Part shown: piece after piece, positions 24,297 through 32,331 of the stretch
How the letters are laid out: each line of letters opens with the position of its first letter
Numbering within the stretch: the first letter of the stretch is position 1
Made by a program: the position numbers and the translations under genes
Source of the DNA: a virus
Virus record (IMG/VR): IMGVR_UViG_3300003690_000092
Span: 1 to 41,156 of that record
Reading direction: 5' to 3' (one strand)
DNA length: 41,156 nucleotides
Notes under the pieces: model-generated
What the model was told of the DNA's origin: nothing
What the model saw: the letters and a program-made list of their open reading frames with translations, nothing else
Database searches by the model: none

Positions 24297-25490
24297 TTAT
24301 TTGTAGATTCCTGCCCCTATAATATCGCACGCAATTGATTTCAAGGCGTTTGTGCCAATATTGTCAGCACGGACGGCTGCTCCAAGATTCCAAGATGTGC
24401 CATTAGTGGTAGCCCAAATTCTGCCGCTTTGGCCTACAGCAATGGCAGTTACATGATCTGTTGCAATTGCGTTCATTGTGGTACCTTCGAGTCCAGCAAT
24501 ATTGCCCCAATTCTCTTCGTCCTCGTCAATAGCGACATTGGTTTGACTTTTGCCCATTCCAGATTGTCCGACTATAATCCATCTATTTACACTCCCTTTC
24601 ATATACACCATCCCAGCGATGTTATTAGCTGTTCCAGTCCTTGAACTTTGATCTACCCAAAGATCTCCGTCGTTATCGCTATACCAAGCATCGCCAGCGG
24701 TGCCCCCTGCCATCCACCGACCCGATCCATCGTAGGCAATTGCTTTAAAAATCACGGTGCCGTAGCTGCCATCATAGGATCCTGTGAAGATCCGACTCCA
24801 GTTTGCTCCATTGTCAGTAGATCTCCATATAGATTTACCATGTCCTGCCATCCATGTATTGCCAGTACCCTTATAACACATAACCTCTCCTTCATCGTTT
24901 TCATCGTTGCTTTCTGCTAGCCGAGTCCAGGAGGCTCCATAATTAGTTGATCTCCAAAACGACTGATAGTCGCCACTAACATTTTTTTCTTTTGTAGCAC
25001 CCATCCAGACATCATTTCCATATGCAAGACCCTGGCGACCCTGAAATCCGTCATCCATAACGGGTGCTGATGCTGAAGTCCAATTGCTCGCTGTTGCATA
25101 GTATGGTATGCCAGCGGCATCGAGTACAGATGAGGAATTTATATAACATATTCCGCCAAGGCTACCGTTTGATTGGGCAAGACCACATATCCAACGTGGG
25201 GGATCCTCGACATCCTCCCCACTATTGCCATAAGCAACACTGACAACATCTCCATTCCCAAGATCTATAATAGCTCCGTTTGTACCCTTACCATCTCCCC
25301 AGCCGGTGAGTCCATTTGAGGCGGTTGTAGTAAACAGTCTGCCTGTGTTGGCACCCCCCATCCATCTTGTAGCAACACCATTCGCAGGATAGGTCGCGGT
25401 GCCAATCTTTACAATATCAGCCTTGGCAACACCATCAATAAATGCAATATCTCCGGTATCAACACCATCTATTTTAACTGCATCAGCCAC
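24297..25490 (-). CDS. Asp-box beta-propeller fibre or surface protein
   Basis: A 397-aa protein with four Asp-box (BNR) repeats, S/T-x-D/N-x-G-x-x-W: STNYGASW (181-188), STDNGANW (224-231), SDNDGDLW (271-278) and ATTNGTSW (360-367). They are separated by strands such as RWMAGG and RWIIVGQSG. These repeats occur at turns of beta-propellers in sialidases, Ycf48-like proteins and phage fibres. No sialidase catalytic residues are identifiable. The first 40 residues hold VKIDGVDTGDIAFIDGV, a short repeat likely to attach to another fibre. The start is a GTG overlapping the upstream stop (TAGTG), so translation is coupled to the fibre gene. Probable glycan-binding adhesin; role inferred. Confidence 0.7.
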   Translation of the reverse strand: MADAVKIDGVDTGDIAFIDGVAKADIVKIGTATYPANGVATRWMGGANTGRLFTTTASNGLTGWGDGKGTNGAIIDLGNGDVVSVAYGNSGEDVEDPPRWICGLAQSNGSLGGICYINSSSVLDAAGIPYYATASNWTSASAPVMDDGFQGRQGLAYGNDVWMGATKEKNVSGDYQSFWRSTNYGASWTRLAESNDENDEGEVMCYKGTGNTWMAGHGKSIWRSTDNGANWSRIFTGSYDGSYGTVIFKAIAYDGSGRWMAGGTAGDAWYSDNDGDLWVDQSSRTGTANNIAGMVYMKGSVNRWIIVGQSGMGKSQTNVAIDEDEENWGNIAGLEGTTMNAIATDHVTAIAVGQSGRIWATTNGTSWNLGAAVRADNIGTNALKSIACDIIGAGIYK

Positions 25491-27658
25491 TATAGTTCAA
25501 TCCAGGTGTTATCGGGGTTGAAGTATATGAGATTTGCCACGGGCGTACCATAGCCGATAACTCTTACAGTGTCCCCTGCTGCTGAAGGGGCTATAAAATC
25601 AATGTGCCCGGCGTCTTCCGAGATGTAACATGGCTGACCTATAACATGGTGATCGCTCACAGATGCTGTTGCACAATGGAAATATCCTTGTAGAAGTATG
25701 CCGTCAGAGACAGCGCCGCCGAGGGCTATTCCGAGAAGGGCGCTGCTGCTTATTACCAGATCTGCATCGGCAAGACACCAATCACCATCGTCCTGCATGC
25801 AATATAGGTAGCCAGCGACCAGCGCGTTGGCTCCAAGAGGGCTTTCTGTTCCAAATGCTACAACTTCGCCACCGCCTGTACTAATTTTTAAGGAAGTCGG
25901 ATTGTGATGAACGTTCATTCCTAGGCTGGCAGAAACGGGTACCCCGACGCCGACAGATCTGAGAATGTCTACATCCCCGGCGACCGTAACACCAAAATTG
26001 CTTGACTGAAGCTGGAAGCTGTTTGCGCCGTTATTCGCTGAAGCCGATATGTTTCCATCGACAACAAATGCTAAATTAGCGGCGGGACCACCGGAGGCAT
26101 CGACGGTTTGCATTGTTAACTGACCATTTGCACCCACAGCAAGGAAAGAATAATCAGCTTGATTTGCATCAGACTTCATCACGATGTCTGCGCTGGTTCC
26201 ACCGTCTTCAGTAACTAAGACGATGCCATAGTTCTCAGTTGCATCAGTAACCTTGAGGTCTAAGCCAATATTGATATTACTACCCGCAGTGCTTGCAGAA
26301 TCAACGTCAAGATCGATGCCCGTCATTACCACGGTGGAACCGGCATGGTTGGTGGCAGCATCTGCCATATTGACTTGTACCCCAGTATAGGCAGAGGTTA
26401 CTGTATCGGCAGTTACACCATCTTTATCAAAATCATATGAGATACCTATTGGTCCAACGGCTGTAGTTGCTGCATCGTTGTGATCAATCGCAATTACTTT
26501 TCCTGTAGTCAAACTATCATCGGCAGTGATATTAAGGACATTGGCTGTTGTAAGTGAGCTAGCAACAATATCAACAGCATTGTTGGTATCTTCTGCATGG
26601 GTGATCGAAAGAGTGGGCTTGGCTTGAGCGCTGTCGCCCTCTATATCTAAGACTGCATCAGGGACTGCGGCACTAACTCCGATACCGACAGCATCAGAGG
26701 TGGCATCAACAAAAAGGAGTTGGGCATCATTATCGCCCGCGACTCTAAGATCGACACTATCGTCGCCATAATTTACAACGAATTGCTTCGCGGAAGAATC
26801 TAATCTGAAGGATTCATAGGCTGTACCTCCTGTTTTACCCCGGAAAATCATGTCCCTGTCGTTAAGCATGACTCGGTAGTTCAAAGCACCGCCTGAACCC
26901 ATGTCGAGCGTGTGTACCTGAGTTCCGCCCTGTGAATAAATCAAGTAACCGAGGCCACTGGTGGGTGAAGCTATCTCTAATTCCGGTGCGGTACCCTTAA
27001 CCTGGAGGTTTCCAGATATGATATTTGTAGCACTTGAGGTGAGATGCAGGGAGCCGGAAATATTGTGAAGATCGGTAATATGATTACCAATATTTGCATT
27101 TCCGCTTAGGATTAGATTACCGGAAACTTCACAGTTTCCGCTGGTTCTCAAGCTAGTACCGTATATATCTTCCGAAGAGGATAAGGGCGTATTTAATAAT
27201 TTAAGTTGCGATGCCTGGATCTGGAAGGGGTTTGCCCCATGATTAGCAGAAGCAGATATGTTTCCATCAACTTCAAATAATAAATTAGCAGCAGAAGCGG
27301 CATCCTCTACGGTCCTAATTGTTGTTGCTCCTGCTGTACCGACTGTAATCGAGAAGTGATCATCTTCATCAGCAGAACTAGCAATTACAAAATCTGCATT
27401 GGCCTGGTCAATAACTGTGTGATCTGTAGTAACAATTTTTACACCTAGATTTTTATCAGCACTTACAGCGCGGACAGATATGCCCTCTGTATTAGACGTT
27501 CCGTTGCTGTGTCCGGTTGCGGTAAATTCGCCACCAATAACTGTGGTTGTTCCTGCATCGGCAGCATGAGTCAAGGTTGGTGTGACCTGAACACCTATCA
27601 TTTGGTTCACGCCGTTAGTTGCCGTGGCATGTGGAAGCTCCGGTCTTGTCAAAATCAA
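25490..27658 (-). CDS. Tail fibre, distal part of a split gene
   Basis: An open frame of 722 codons whose first ten residues (MILTRPELPH) come from an out-of-frame region and lack a start signal (TTG, no ribosome binding site). From ATATNGVNQMIGVQ onward it repeats a module found at residues 261-330 of the upstream fibre frame. It is therefore most likely the C-terminal part of one long fibre. It has beta-rich Thr/Ala/Asp/Gly repeats, two copies of a DGNISASAN-x-GAN-x-FQ module (about 129 and 535), and a QAKPTLSITH-x-EDTN module also found upstream. The C-terminal 150 residues change to a unique domain with Cys, Trp and His (YLYCMQDDGDWC, HHVIGQPCYISED) that may be the tip. Confidence 0.75.
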   Translation of the reverse strand: MILTRPELPHATATNGVNQMIGVQVTPTLTHAADAGTTTVIGGEFTATGHSNGTSNTEGISVRAVSADKNLGVKIVTTDHTVIDQANADFVIASSADEDDHFSITVGTAGATTIRTVEDAASAANLLFEVDGNISASANHGANPFQIQASQLKLLNTPLSSSEDIYGTSLRTSGNCEVSGNLILSGNANIGNHITDLHNISGSLHLTSSATNIISGNLQVKGTAPELEIASPTSGLGYLIYSQGGTQVHTLDMGSGGALNYRVMLNDRDMIFRGKTGGTAYESFRLDSSAKQFVVNYGDDSVDLRVAGDNDAQLLFVDATSDAVGIGVSAAVPDAVLDIEGDSAQAKPTLSITHAEDTNNAVDIVASSLTTANVLNITADDSLTTGKVIAIDHNDAATTAVGPIGISYDFDKDGVTADTVTSAYTGVQVNMADAATNHAGSTVVMTGIDLDVDSASTAGSNINIGLDLKVTDATENYGIVLVTEDGGTSADIVMKSDANQADYSFLAVGANGQLTMQTVDASGGPAANLAFVVDGNISASANNGANSFQLQSSNFGVTVAGDVDILRSVGVGVPVSASLGMNVHHNPTSLKISTGGGEVVAFGTESPLGANALVAGYLYCMQDDGDWCLADADLVISSSALLGIALGGAVSDGILLQGYFHCATASVSDHHVIGQPCYISEDAGHIDFIAPSAAGDTVRVIGYGTPVANLIYFNPDNTWIEL
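27540..27632. repeat. 93-nt direct repeat, copy 2, at the fibre frame break
   Basis: Identical over 93 bases to 29275-29367, with further near-identity beyond the left edge (for example around 27446-27510 versus 29186-29250). The right end of the repeat at 27632 is exactly where the fibre reading frame is broken. Confidence 0.9.
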
Positions 27659-30143
27659 GAATTAAGCCGGTTACGGATGCTGCACTTGTGTTAGTATAGC
27701 CCTTGCTTATTACCATCCCTGTTTTCCCACCACTAGAGGAAACAGCTAGGGCTGTGGCACCGAGAGCCGATGCGTGGGTCTGTTTTATTTCAACAACATG
27801 GTGATCGCCTGTGTTTGAAGAATTATCCTCGATATGTAATCCAACGCCAGTTGTTAGTGCGTCAGCGGAAATTTCCAATACCTTTGCGGTTGTAACTGCA
27901 TCGGCAGTAATATCAACAACATTTACGGTTGTGTTAACTGCATTAATATCAAGCGCTATCTGGTCGTCTTCATTGTTGTTTAATTGGACAAGCGTAGTGT
28001 TGAAGTTGGCATGATTGGCATTTGTAACCTCAAGTGTTGCGGAGGGTCCATCTGTATCATCGCCAATGCTTACGCGGTTGGCACCGCCGTCAACAAAAAG
28101 CATATGAGTTTCGCCATCGGATTCAACACGGAAGTTGCAATCGACACCAGCATCGTTAACAGCTACTTCGCATGTGCTAGCGACCGAGGCGTCCTCGCCA
28201 CCTATTGAGAAGAGATTTGCTGATGCAGCCGTGCCTGCTGTGCCTCCAGCAAAAACATTAAATGTAAGTTTGCCGCCTTCGTCGCCGTTGACAACATCAG
28301 AGGCAATTGCGTCGATGGATACATAGTCTGTCGGGTTATTAGCAGCATCAACTCCATGGAATTTAATAGCACCCAAAGACATGTCATCTGCCGAGGAGCC
28401 GGTGCTATGAAAAGTAAGTATAGGCGGTTTGTCTGTTGCGGCATTGTCGTTTTTTAATTCGAGAAGAGCGTCTGTTTCTGCTGCTGTGGACTCAATCAAT
28501 AATATTGGGTCGCCTGCACCGCCAATGGCATCATTTTTAAGATGAACCATTTGGACACCGGTTGCTGCTGTGTTGTCATTGATAACGCTTAGCAGAGTTC
28601 TGTTTCCAGTATCGCTGGAGTTTGATTGTAGATGAAGTAGTCCGCCTGTTGTGAGAGCACTTCCTGTTACTTCTATCACATTGCTTGTAGTATTTGAGGC
28701 TTTAACCTCAACCGCTTTAACGGTTGTGTTTGCGGCAGTGATATCGAGAACGAACTGATCAACATCATTATTATTAAGCTGCACAAGGGGAACATTATAA
28801 GCACCAGCAGATGCATGGTTTGTGATTTCCAAGGTGGCTGCGGGAGAGTCTACGGAATCACCGATGCTTACTCTATTGGTTGACCCCTCAACAAAAATCA
28901 TGTGAGTCTCGTCTACTGCCTCTACTCTGAAATCGACATCTAGTCCGCCCTCGTTGAACACCGCTTCGTCGCCAGCAACAGCTTCAATTATGATTTTACC
29001 GTCTGCATCCAATGTTAAATTGGCAACAGCGGCGTCGGAATCGACTGTTGCAATCGTTGTTACACCACTTGCTCCCACTGCAATATAACAAAGGTCTTCC
29101 TCGTCAGCAGAACTAGCAATTATAATATCTGCGTTGTCAGCGGCGGGTGGGTCCACGTCTGTGGTGAAGATCTTTACACCCACATTTTTATCAGCACTTA
29201 CAGCGCGGACAGATATGCCCTCTGTATTAGACGTTCCGTTGGTGTGTCCGGTGGCTGTAATTTCTGCACCAATGACTGTGGTTGTTCCTGCATCGGCAGC
29301 ATGAGTCAAGGTTGGTGTGACCTGAACACCTATCATTTGGTTCACGCCGTTAGTTGCCGTGGCATGTAACACCATGCCTGTTTTCCCGCCACTAGAGGTG
29401 ACTGCTAATGCGGTAGCACCCACGGCTGAAGCGTGGGTCTGATGTATTTCAACAACATGGTGATCACCAGTGTTTGAAGAATTGTCCTCAATCTGTAATC
29501 CAATGCCGGTTGTCAAAGCATCGGCACTAATATTAACCACCTTTGCAGTTGTAACAGCGTCTGCTATAATCTCGACAGCATCATTGGTATCTTCCAAGTG
29601 CGTAATCGAAAGAGTGGGCTTTGCTTGACTGTCGTTACCCACAGCCTGGAAGACTCCTGCCCTAAATGTACTAAGATCGGGAAACGGAACATCATAAGCA
29701 GTTTTGTCAGGACCATGCGATCCCACTTTTCCTATGACAAAGCTTCCAGAAGATTGATCCCAAATTAAAGCTTGGTTAAGGTTCCCAATAAGACCAAAAA
29801 TAAACCCACGGTCACCTACGCCGCCTGTAACTGTCGATGCATGGGCTCCAGACCCAAATGCAAGCCCAATTACTGGATCTTGTATGATTAGATTACTTGA
29901 AGAAATTGTGGTGAAGCTGCCAGCGATATTAAGATTTCCACTGATATTTAAATTACCAGTGAGTTCTAGTATGCCTACCGCGTTGCCACCATGTTCAGGC
30001 TGGGATCCTGTAAGATATCTAAGGTTGGGGCTTCCTGATAGAGTGGCAAAACAGCCCTCATTATCGCCCCTAAATTGGATCGAACCAGTGGGACCACTTG
30101 CCGTTAGTGCCCCATTAATATATGCCCAGGTAAACTCACCCAT
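27615..30143 (-). CDS. Tail fibre, proximal part of a split gene
   Basis: An 842-codon frame with a good start (TAGGAGC before ATG). The N-terminus (MGEFTWAYINGALTASGPTG) and NLNISGNLNIAGSF motif resemble attachment regions of phage fibres that carry repeated beta strands. Several modules recur: TTAK-V-x-x-ISADALTTG through SSGGKTGMV at 194-258 and 747-811, and ETHM-x-FV through LVQLNNN at about 411-458 and 678-724. The frame ends in STCHGN, four codons after it enters the 93-nt repeat out of phase. The fibre protein normally should continue into the 722-codon frame, giving about 1550 residues. Thr, Ala, Asp and Asn richness suits a long beta-helical trimer. Confidence 0.78.
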   Translation of the reverse strand: MGEFTWAYINGALTASGPTGSIQFRGDNEGCFATLSGSPNLRYLTGSQPEHGGNAVGILELTGNLNISGNLNIAGSFTTISSSNLIIQDPVIGLAFGSGAHASTVTGGVGDRGFIFGLIGNLNQALIWDQSSGSFVIGKVGSHGPDKTAYDVPFPDLSTFRAGVFQAVGNDSQAKPTLSITHLEDTNDAVEIIADAVTTAKVVNISADALTTGIGLQIEDNSSNTGDHHVVEIHQTHASAVGATALAVTSSGGKTGMVLHATATNGVNQMIGVQVTPTLTHAADAGTTTVIGAEITATGHTNGTSNTEGISVRAVSADKNVGVKIFTTDVDPPAADNADIIIASSADEEDLCYIAVGASGVTTIATVDSDAAVANLTLDADGKIIIEAVAGDEAVFNEGGLDVDFRVEAVDETHMIFVEGSTNRVSIGDSVDSPAATLEITNHASAGAYNVPLVQLNNNDVDQFVLDITAANTTVKAVEVKASNTTSNVIEVTGSALTTGGLLHLQSNSSDTGNRTLLSVINDNTAATGVQMVHLKNDAIGGAGDPILLIESTAAETDALLELKNDNAATDKPPILTFHSTGSSADDMSLGAIKFHGVDAANNPTDYVSIDAIASDVVNGDEGGKLTFNVFAGGTAGTAASANLFSIGGEDASVASTCEVAVNDAGVDCNFRVESDGETHMLFVDGGANRVSIGDDTDGPSATLEVTNANHANFNTTLVQLNNNEDDQIALDINAVNTTVNVVDITADAVTTAKVLEISADALTTGVGLHIEDNSSNTGDHHVVEIKQTHASALGATALAVSSSGGKTGMVISKGYTNTSAASVTGLILDFDKTGASTCHGN
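27711..27905. repeat. Fibre module A, second copy (first at 29370-29564)
   Basis: Encodes residues 747-811 of the proximal fibre frame and matches residues 194-258 with about nine in ten residues identical by eye. Both copies end in SGGKTGMV; the first then joins directly to the HATATNGV module, the second to a different segment. Confidence 0.8.
27921..28130. repeat. Fibre module B, second copy (first at 28719-28928)
   Basis: Encodes residues 672-741 of the proximal fibre frame, matching residues 406-475. Shared elements include ETHM, NRVSIGD, ATLE-x-TN and VQLNNN. Confidence 0.75.
29275..29367. repeat. 93-nt direct repeat, copy 1
   Basis: In-frame copy encoding HATATNGVNQMIGVQV and onward within the proximal fibre frame. 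Identical to 27540-27632. Confidence 0.9.
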
Positions 30144-30176
30144 TAAACAAAGCTCCTATATTATAATTCTTCAGTA

Positions 30177-30183
30177 TAAATAG
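30177..30183 (-). promoter_or_regulatory. CTATTTA motif upstream of fibre gene
   Basis: ACCTATTTATACTG on the minus strand, 34 nt upstream of the fibre start in a 97-nt gap. On the plus strand the same site reads TATAAATA, the T4 late consensus, but that orientation faces no gene. Confidence 0.4.
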
Positions 30184-30240
30184 GTTGTAAATGGTATTAA
30201 GAGCGCCCTTATTATTAAATTTTCTATAAGCTATTAGTCG

Positions 30241-30675
30241 TTATATGGAGTTCACGCCCAGATAACAGGTGACGCTGTTACCTCCAGCATAGGTGGTACA
30301 TCTAACAGCAACTCTTTCGGCACCCTCAATTGGGATTATATAGTACTGGTCTAGGTTGGCAGCCACTGTTACTTCGATAAGAGTATCAGTGCCTGCATCT
30401 GGATCTATAGTATGTAGGTTGCCCCATTGATTTGCAAAAGAGTGGTATAAATAAAATGTAAATTTGCATGTGCCAGCATTGTTGTTCATAAGTACAACAT
30501 GCAAATTCTTGTTTTGACCGTAATTGACATAACCATCTACCACGCCACTGGGTACCAATGTTGTTGCCGTAAAAGTATACGCAAGCACTCCAGCATCGCC
30601 AACGCTCGCTACGTTAATAACTGAGCGAGATCGCCCGCCTGATTTATATATTCGAGGTCCAGAATCTGCGCCCAT
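30241..30675 (-). CDS. Probable virion protein, unknown
   Basis: A 144-aa protein with a short basic N-terminal segment (PRIYKSGGRSRSVINV) and then an all-beta composition with alternating hydrophobic residues (NLHVVLMNNNAGTCKFTFYLYH at about 57-78, and EVTVAANLDQYYIIPIEGAERVAVRC at about 101-126). A small beta-sandwich, such as a decoration or fibre accessory protein, would fit. It lies between bS21 and the fibre gene and has a strong ribosome binding site (TAGGAGTG). I do not recognise a family. Confidence 0.6.
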   Translation of the reverse strand: MGADSGPRIYKSGGRSRSVINVASVGDAGVLAYTFTATTLVPSGVVDGYVNYGQNKNLHVVLMNNNAGTCKFTFYLYHSFANQWGNLHTIDPDAGTDTLIEVTVAANLDQYYIIPIEGAERVAVRCTTYAGGNSVTCYLGVNSI

Positions 30676-30716
30676 AATTTAACACTCCTACTTTGTTCTC
30701 TATAATTAGTATCTAA

Positions 30717-30926
30717 TTACTTCTTTTTTCTTTCTAATTTTGCGATTTCTCGTTTTCTACGAATAGTTTTTTCTCTTTTCAATTCTGAAGGTTTTTTATA
30801 ATACTGTCTTTTTTTAACCTCGTCAAGAATTCCTGATTTCTTCACTTTGCGCCTAAACCTTCGAATTAGCTTTTCGGAGGTATCTCTTTTTAGCGGCTTG
30901 ACGGAAATATTAACTGCTCTGCTCAT
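30717..30926 (-). CDS. rpsU: Ribosomal protein bS21 homologue
   Basis: A 69-aa very basic protein matching bacterial bS21 along its length: VNISVKPLKRDTSEKLIRRF aligns with the E. coli strand and helix (VRENEPFDVALRRFKR), KKSGILDEVKKRQYYKKPSE with EKAGVLAEVRRREFYEKPT, and a Lys/Arg-rich C-terminal helix follows. bS21 sits on the 30S subunit near the anti-Shine-Dalgarno region and assists initiation. Phage-encoded bS21 is documented in several aquatic phages, where it may replace the host protein in ribosomes. Its ATG overlaps the upstream stop (ATGA). It lies among structural genes, so it is probably made late. Confidence 0.93.
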   Translation of the reverse strand: MSRAVNISVKPLKRDTSEKLIRRFRRKVKKSGILDEVKKRQYYKKPSELKREKTIRRKREIAKLERKKK

Positions 30927-31339
30927 TTAAACATGTGTGACCAGTTTTTACTGGCTCCTCCAAAAATGGTATTGATATCGACACCTTGATCACCGGGATC
31001 TATACCAGCGAGGGCTGATGTTTGATCAGACTTCTGAGGCGTTAGGGTTGTTCCCTCAAAGAGATCTACCCCATTATAAGATTCGGTGCCAATGGCATCT
31101 AACATTCTTTTTCTCGTCTCTTGTGTCTTTTGACGTTCTGCTTTTATTTCTTGTTGTTCATTGATACTTTGTTGCGCGGTGTGGGCAACATGTTGTTTTG
31201 AGGCAACAATTGTTTTGTTCCCAAGACCTTGTGCAACTTCGGAAACAATATTGGACAAAACGCCCTCTTCAAACATCACCTCTTTAATACACTCTTTTAT
31301 AAGAGGTTTGAGAAGCTGTTTCAATTCTGATTTTTTCAT
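30923..31339 (-). CDS. Small protein next to prohead protease, unknown
   Basis: A 138-aa protein. The first 40 residues form an amphipathic helical region (MKKSELKQLLKPLIKECIKE, then VLSNIVSEVAQGL). A Gln/Glu/Arg/Lys-rich coiled-coil-like segment follows (about 52-80), and then a polar Asp/Gly/Thr C-terminus. It overlaps the gp21 stop and the bS21 start by four bases each (ATGA), so it is part of one tightly coupled unit. Position suggests a prohead core component, but this is inferred. Confidence 0.6.
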   Translation of the reverse strand: MKKSELKQLLKPLIKECIKEVMFEEGVLSNIVSEVAQGLGNKTIVASKQHVAHTAQQSINEQQEIKAERQKTQETRKRMLDAIGTESYNGVDLFEGTTLTPQKSDQTSALAGIDPGDQGVDINTIFGGASKNWSHMFK

Positions 31340-31938
31340 TGATCCCTCAATATTTCGTTGAGCGCTCTATTGATTCTATCTGCTTTTGTAATAATGTTTG
31401 GCTGTTTATTTTCTTGCATCATAAAAGCACCAGTTGTTGAAGGTTCAGAAACAAAATCAAAACAAATTAATTGAAAATCGTCTTCTACAATTGTTTGTCC
31501 ATTTGATTCATGCACAGAACCCATTCCTCTTGAGGATATTCCAAGTTTTACGCCAGAATTGACAAGTTCTTTCAAGATCTTACCAGATGGTGTGTTTAGT
31601 ACTTGTACTTTGCCCATGACAGCATCACCATCCCACCACACTTCTGTTACAAGATGACACGCAGCCGCTAAATTAATAACAGCAGAATCGGGGTGATCTA
31701 ATTCTCCCAAAGCCCTTCTTTCACGGACAAGCTTATCATAATTTTTAACTTCGCGTTCTAAGATTGGACGATTGTAAATTCGGCCGTTTCCATTAAGATG
31801 ATTTGCTCGCTGCATAATTCCTGTTAAAAACATGGCCCCATCTTCACGAACCATTCTCTTCTCTTCTTCTGTTAGAAGATCGTCGCACTTTCCGCTAGGA
31901 CATAGTTCATAATATTCTGTTAATAATAGTTTACTCAT
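31336..31938 (-). CDS. gp21: Prohead core protease (gp21-like)
   Basis: A 200-aa serine protease of the T4 gp21 type that cleaves scaffold and capsid proteins during head maturation. The N-terminal block is MSKLLLTEYYELCPSGKC; ANHLNGNGRIYNRPILERE (45-63) is a family hallmark. The catalytic His is in GELDHPDS (His82) and the catalytic Ser in GISSRG (135-136). FDFVSEPS follows. I chose the ATG at 31938 because the longer reading needs a TTG and adds residues without family resemblance. It lies between the portal block and the bS21 unit. Confidence 0.92.
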   Translation of the reverse strand: MSKLLLTEYYELCPSGKCDDLLTEEEKRMVREDGAMFLTGIMQRANHLNGNGRIYNRPILEREVKNYDKLVRERRALGELDHPDSAVINLAAACHLVTEVWWDGDAVMGKVQVLNTPSGKILKELVNSGVKLGISSRGMGSVHESNGQTIVEDDFQLICFDFVSEPSTTGAFMMQENKQPNIITKADRINRALNEILRDQ

Positions 31939-31994
31939 AGTATTCTTTAAATGCAGGCGCAACCTGCGCGAGTTATGATCCTTTGCAGCAGCGT

Positions 31995-32330
31995 CTAACG
32001 GGTTGAAGCATCCACTTGTTTATCCTGTTGTCCATTATTAACTCCTATTTGTATACCATTGTCACAAAATATCACATTTAAGATATATGATGTCCCTGAC
32101 GAAAGCCAACTCAATATAAAGAGATTAGCAATAGTATATTCAAATGTAAATAGTTCTGAATACCTATTAATTCCAAATAAAAATGCCCCGACCCAAAAGC
32201 CGAGACACATTGGACAATGAAATAGTTCTCCTAGTTTACCCTTTGTTGGTCTAACAGAATTAAATATAGTTCCGTATACTAAAATTTGCGTTAAGCCATA
32301 AGCAGCCAACACAAAATATAAAAGATCCAT
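31995..32330 (-). CDS. Small membrane protein with CPMCLGFW motif (DUF1360-like)
   Basis: A 111-aa protein with hydrophobic segments at about 3-20, 42-53 and 66-90. Between the first two lies FHCPMCLGFWVG (37-48), a Cys-x-x-Cys followed by Gly-Phe-Trp that is typical of DUF1360-type membrane proteins. Function is not known. The tail (from about 95) is polar. It lies between the unknown 179-aa protein and the prohead protease, inside the head gene block, which might suggest a role in assembly at the membrane; T4 proheads assemble on the inner membrane. Confidence 0.65.
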   Translation of the reverse strand: MDLLYFVLAAYGLTQILVYGTIFNSVRPTKGKLGELFHCPMCLGFWVGAFLFGINRYSELFTFEYTIANLFILSWLSSGTSYILNVIFCDNGIQIGVNNGQQDKQVDASTR

Positions 32331-32331
32331 T

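Noticed and set aside
30175-30182. Perfect TATAAATA, the T4 late promoter consensus, on the plus strand
   Set aside because: It points away from all genes; no plus-strand gene follows. It is the complement of the CTATTTA motif, which faces the fibre gene.
31939-31962. Longer N-terminus for the prohead protease
   Set aside because: It needs a TTG start and adds eight residues unlike the family; ATG 31938 begins with the typical MSKLLLTEYYELCP.
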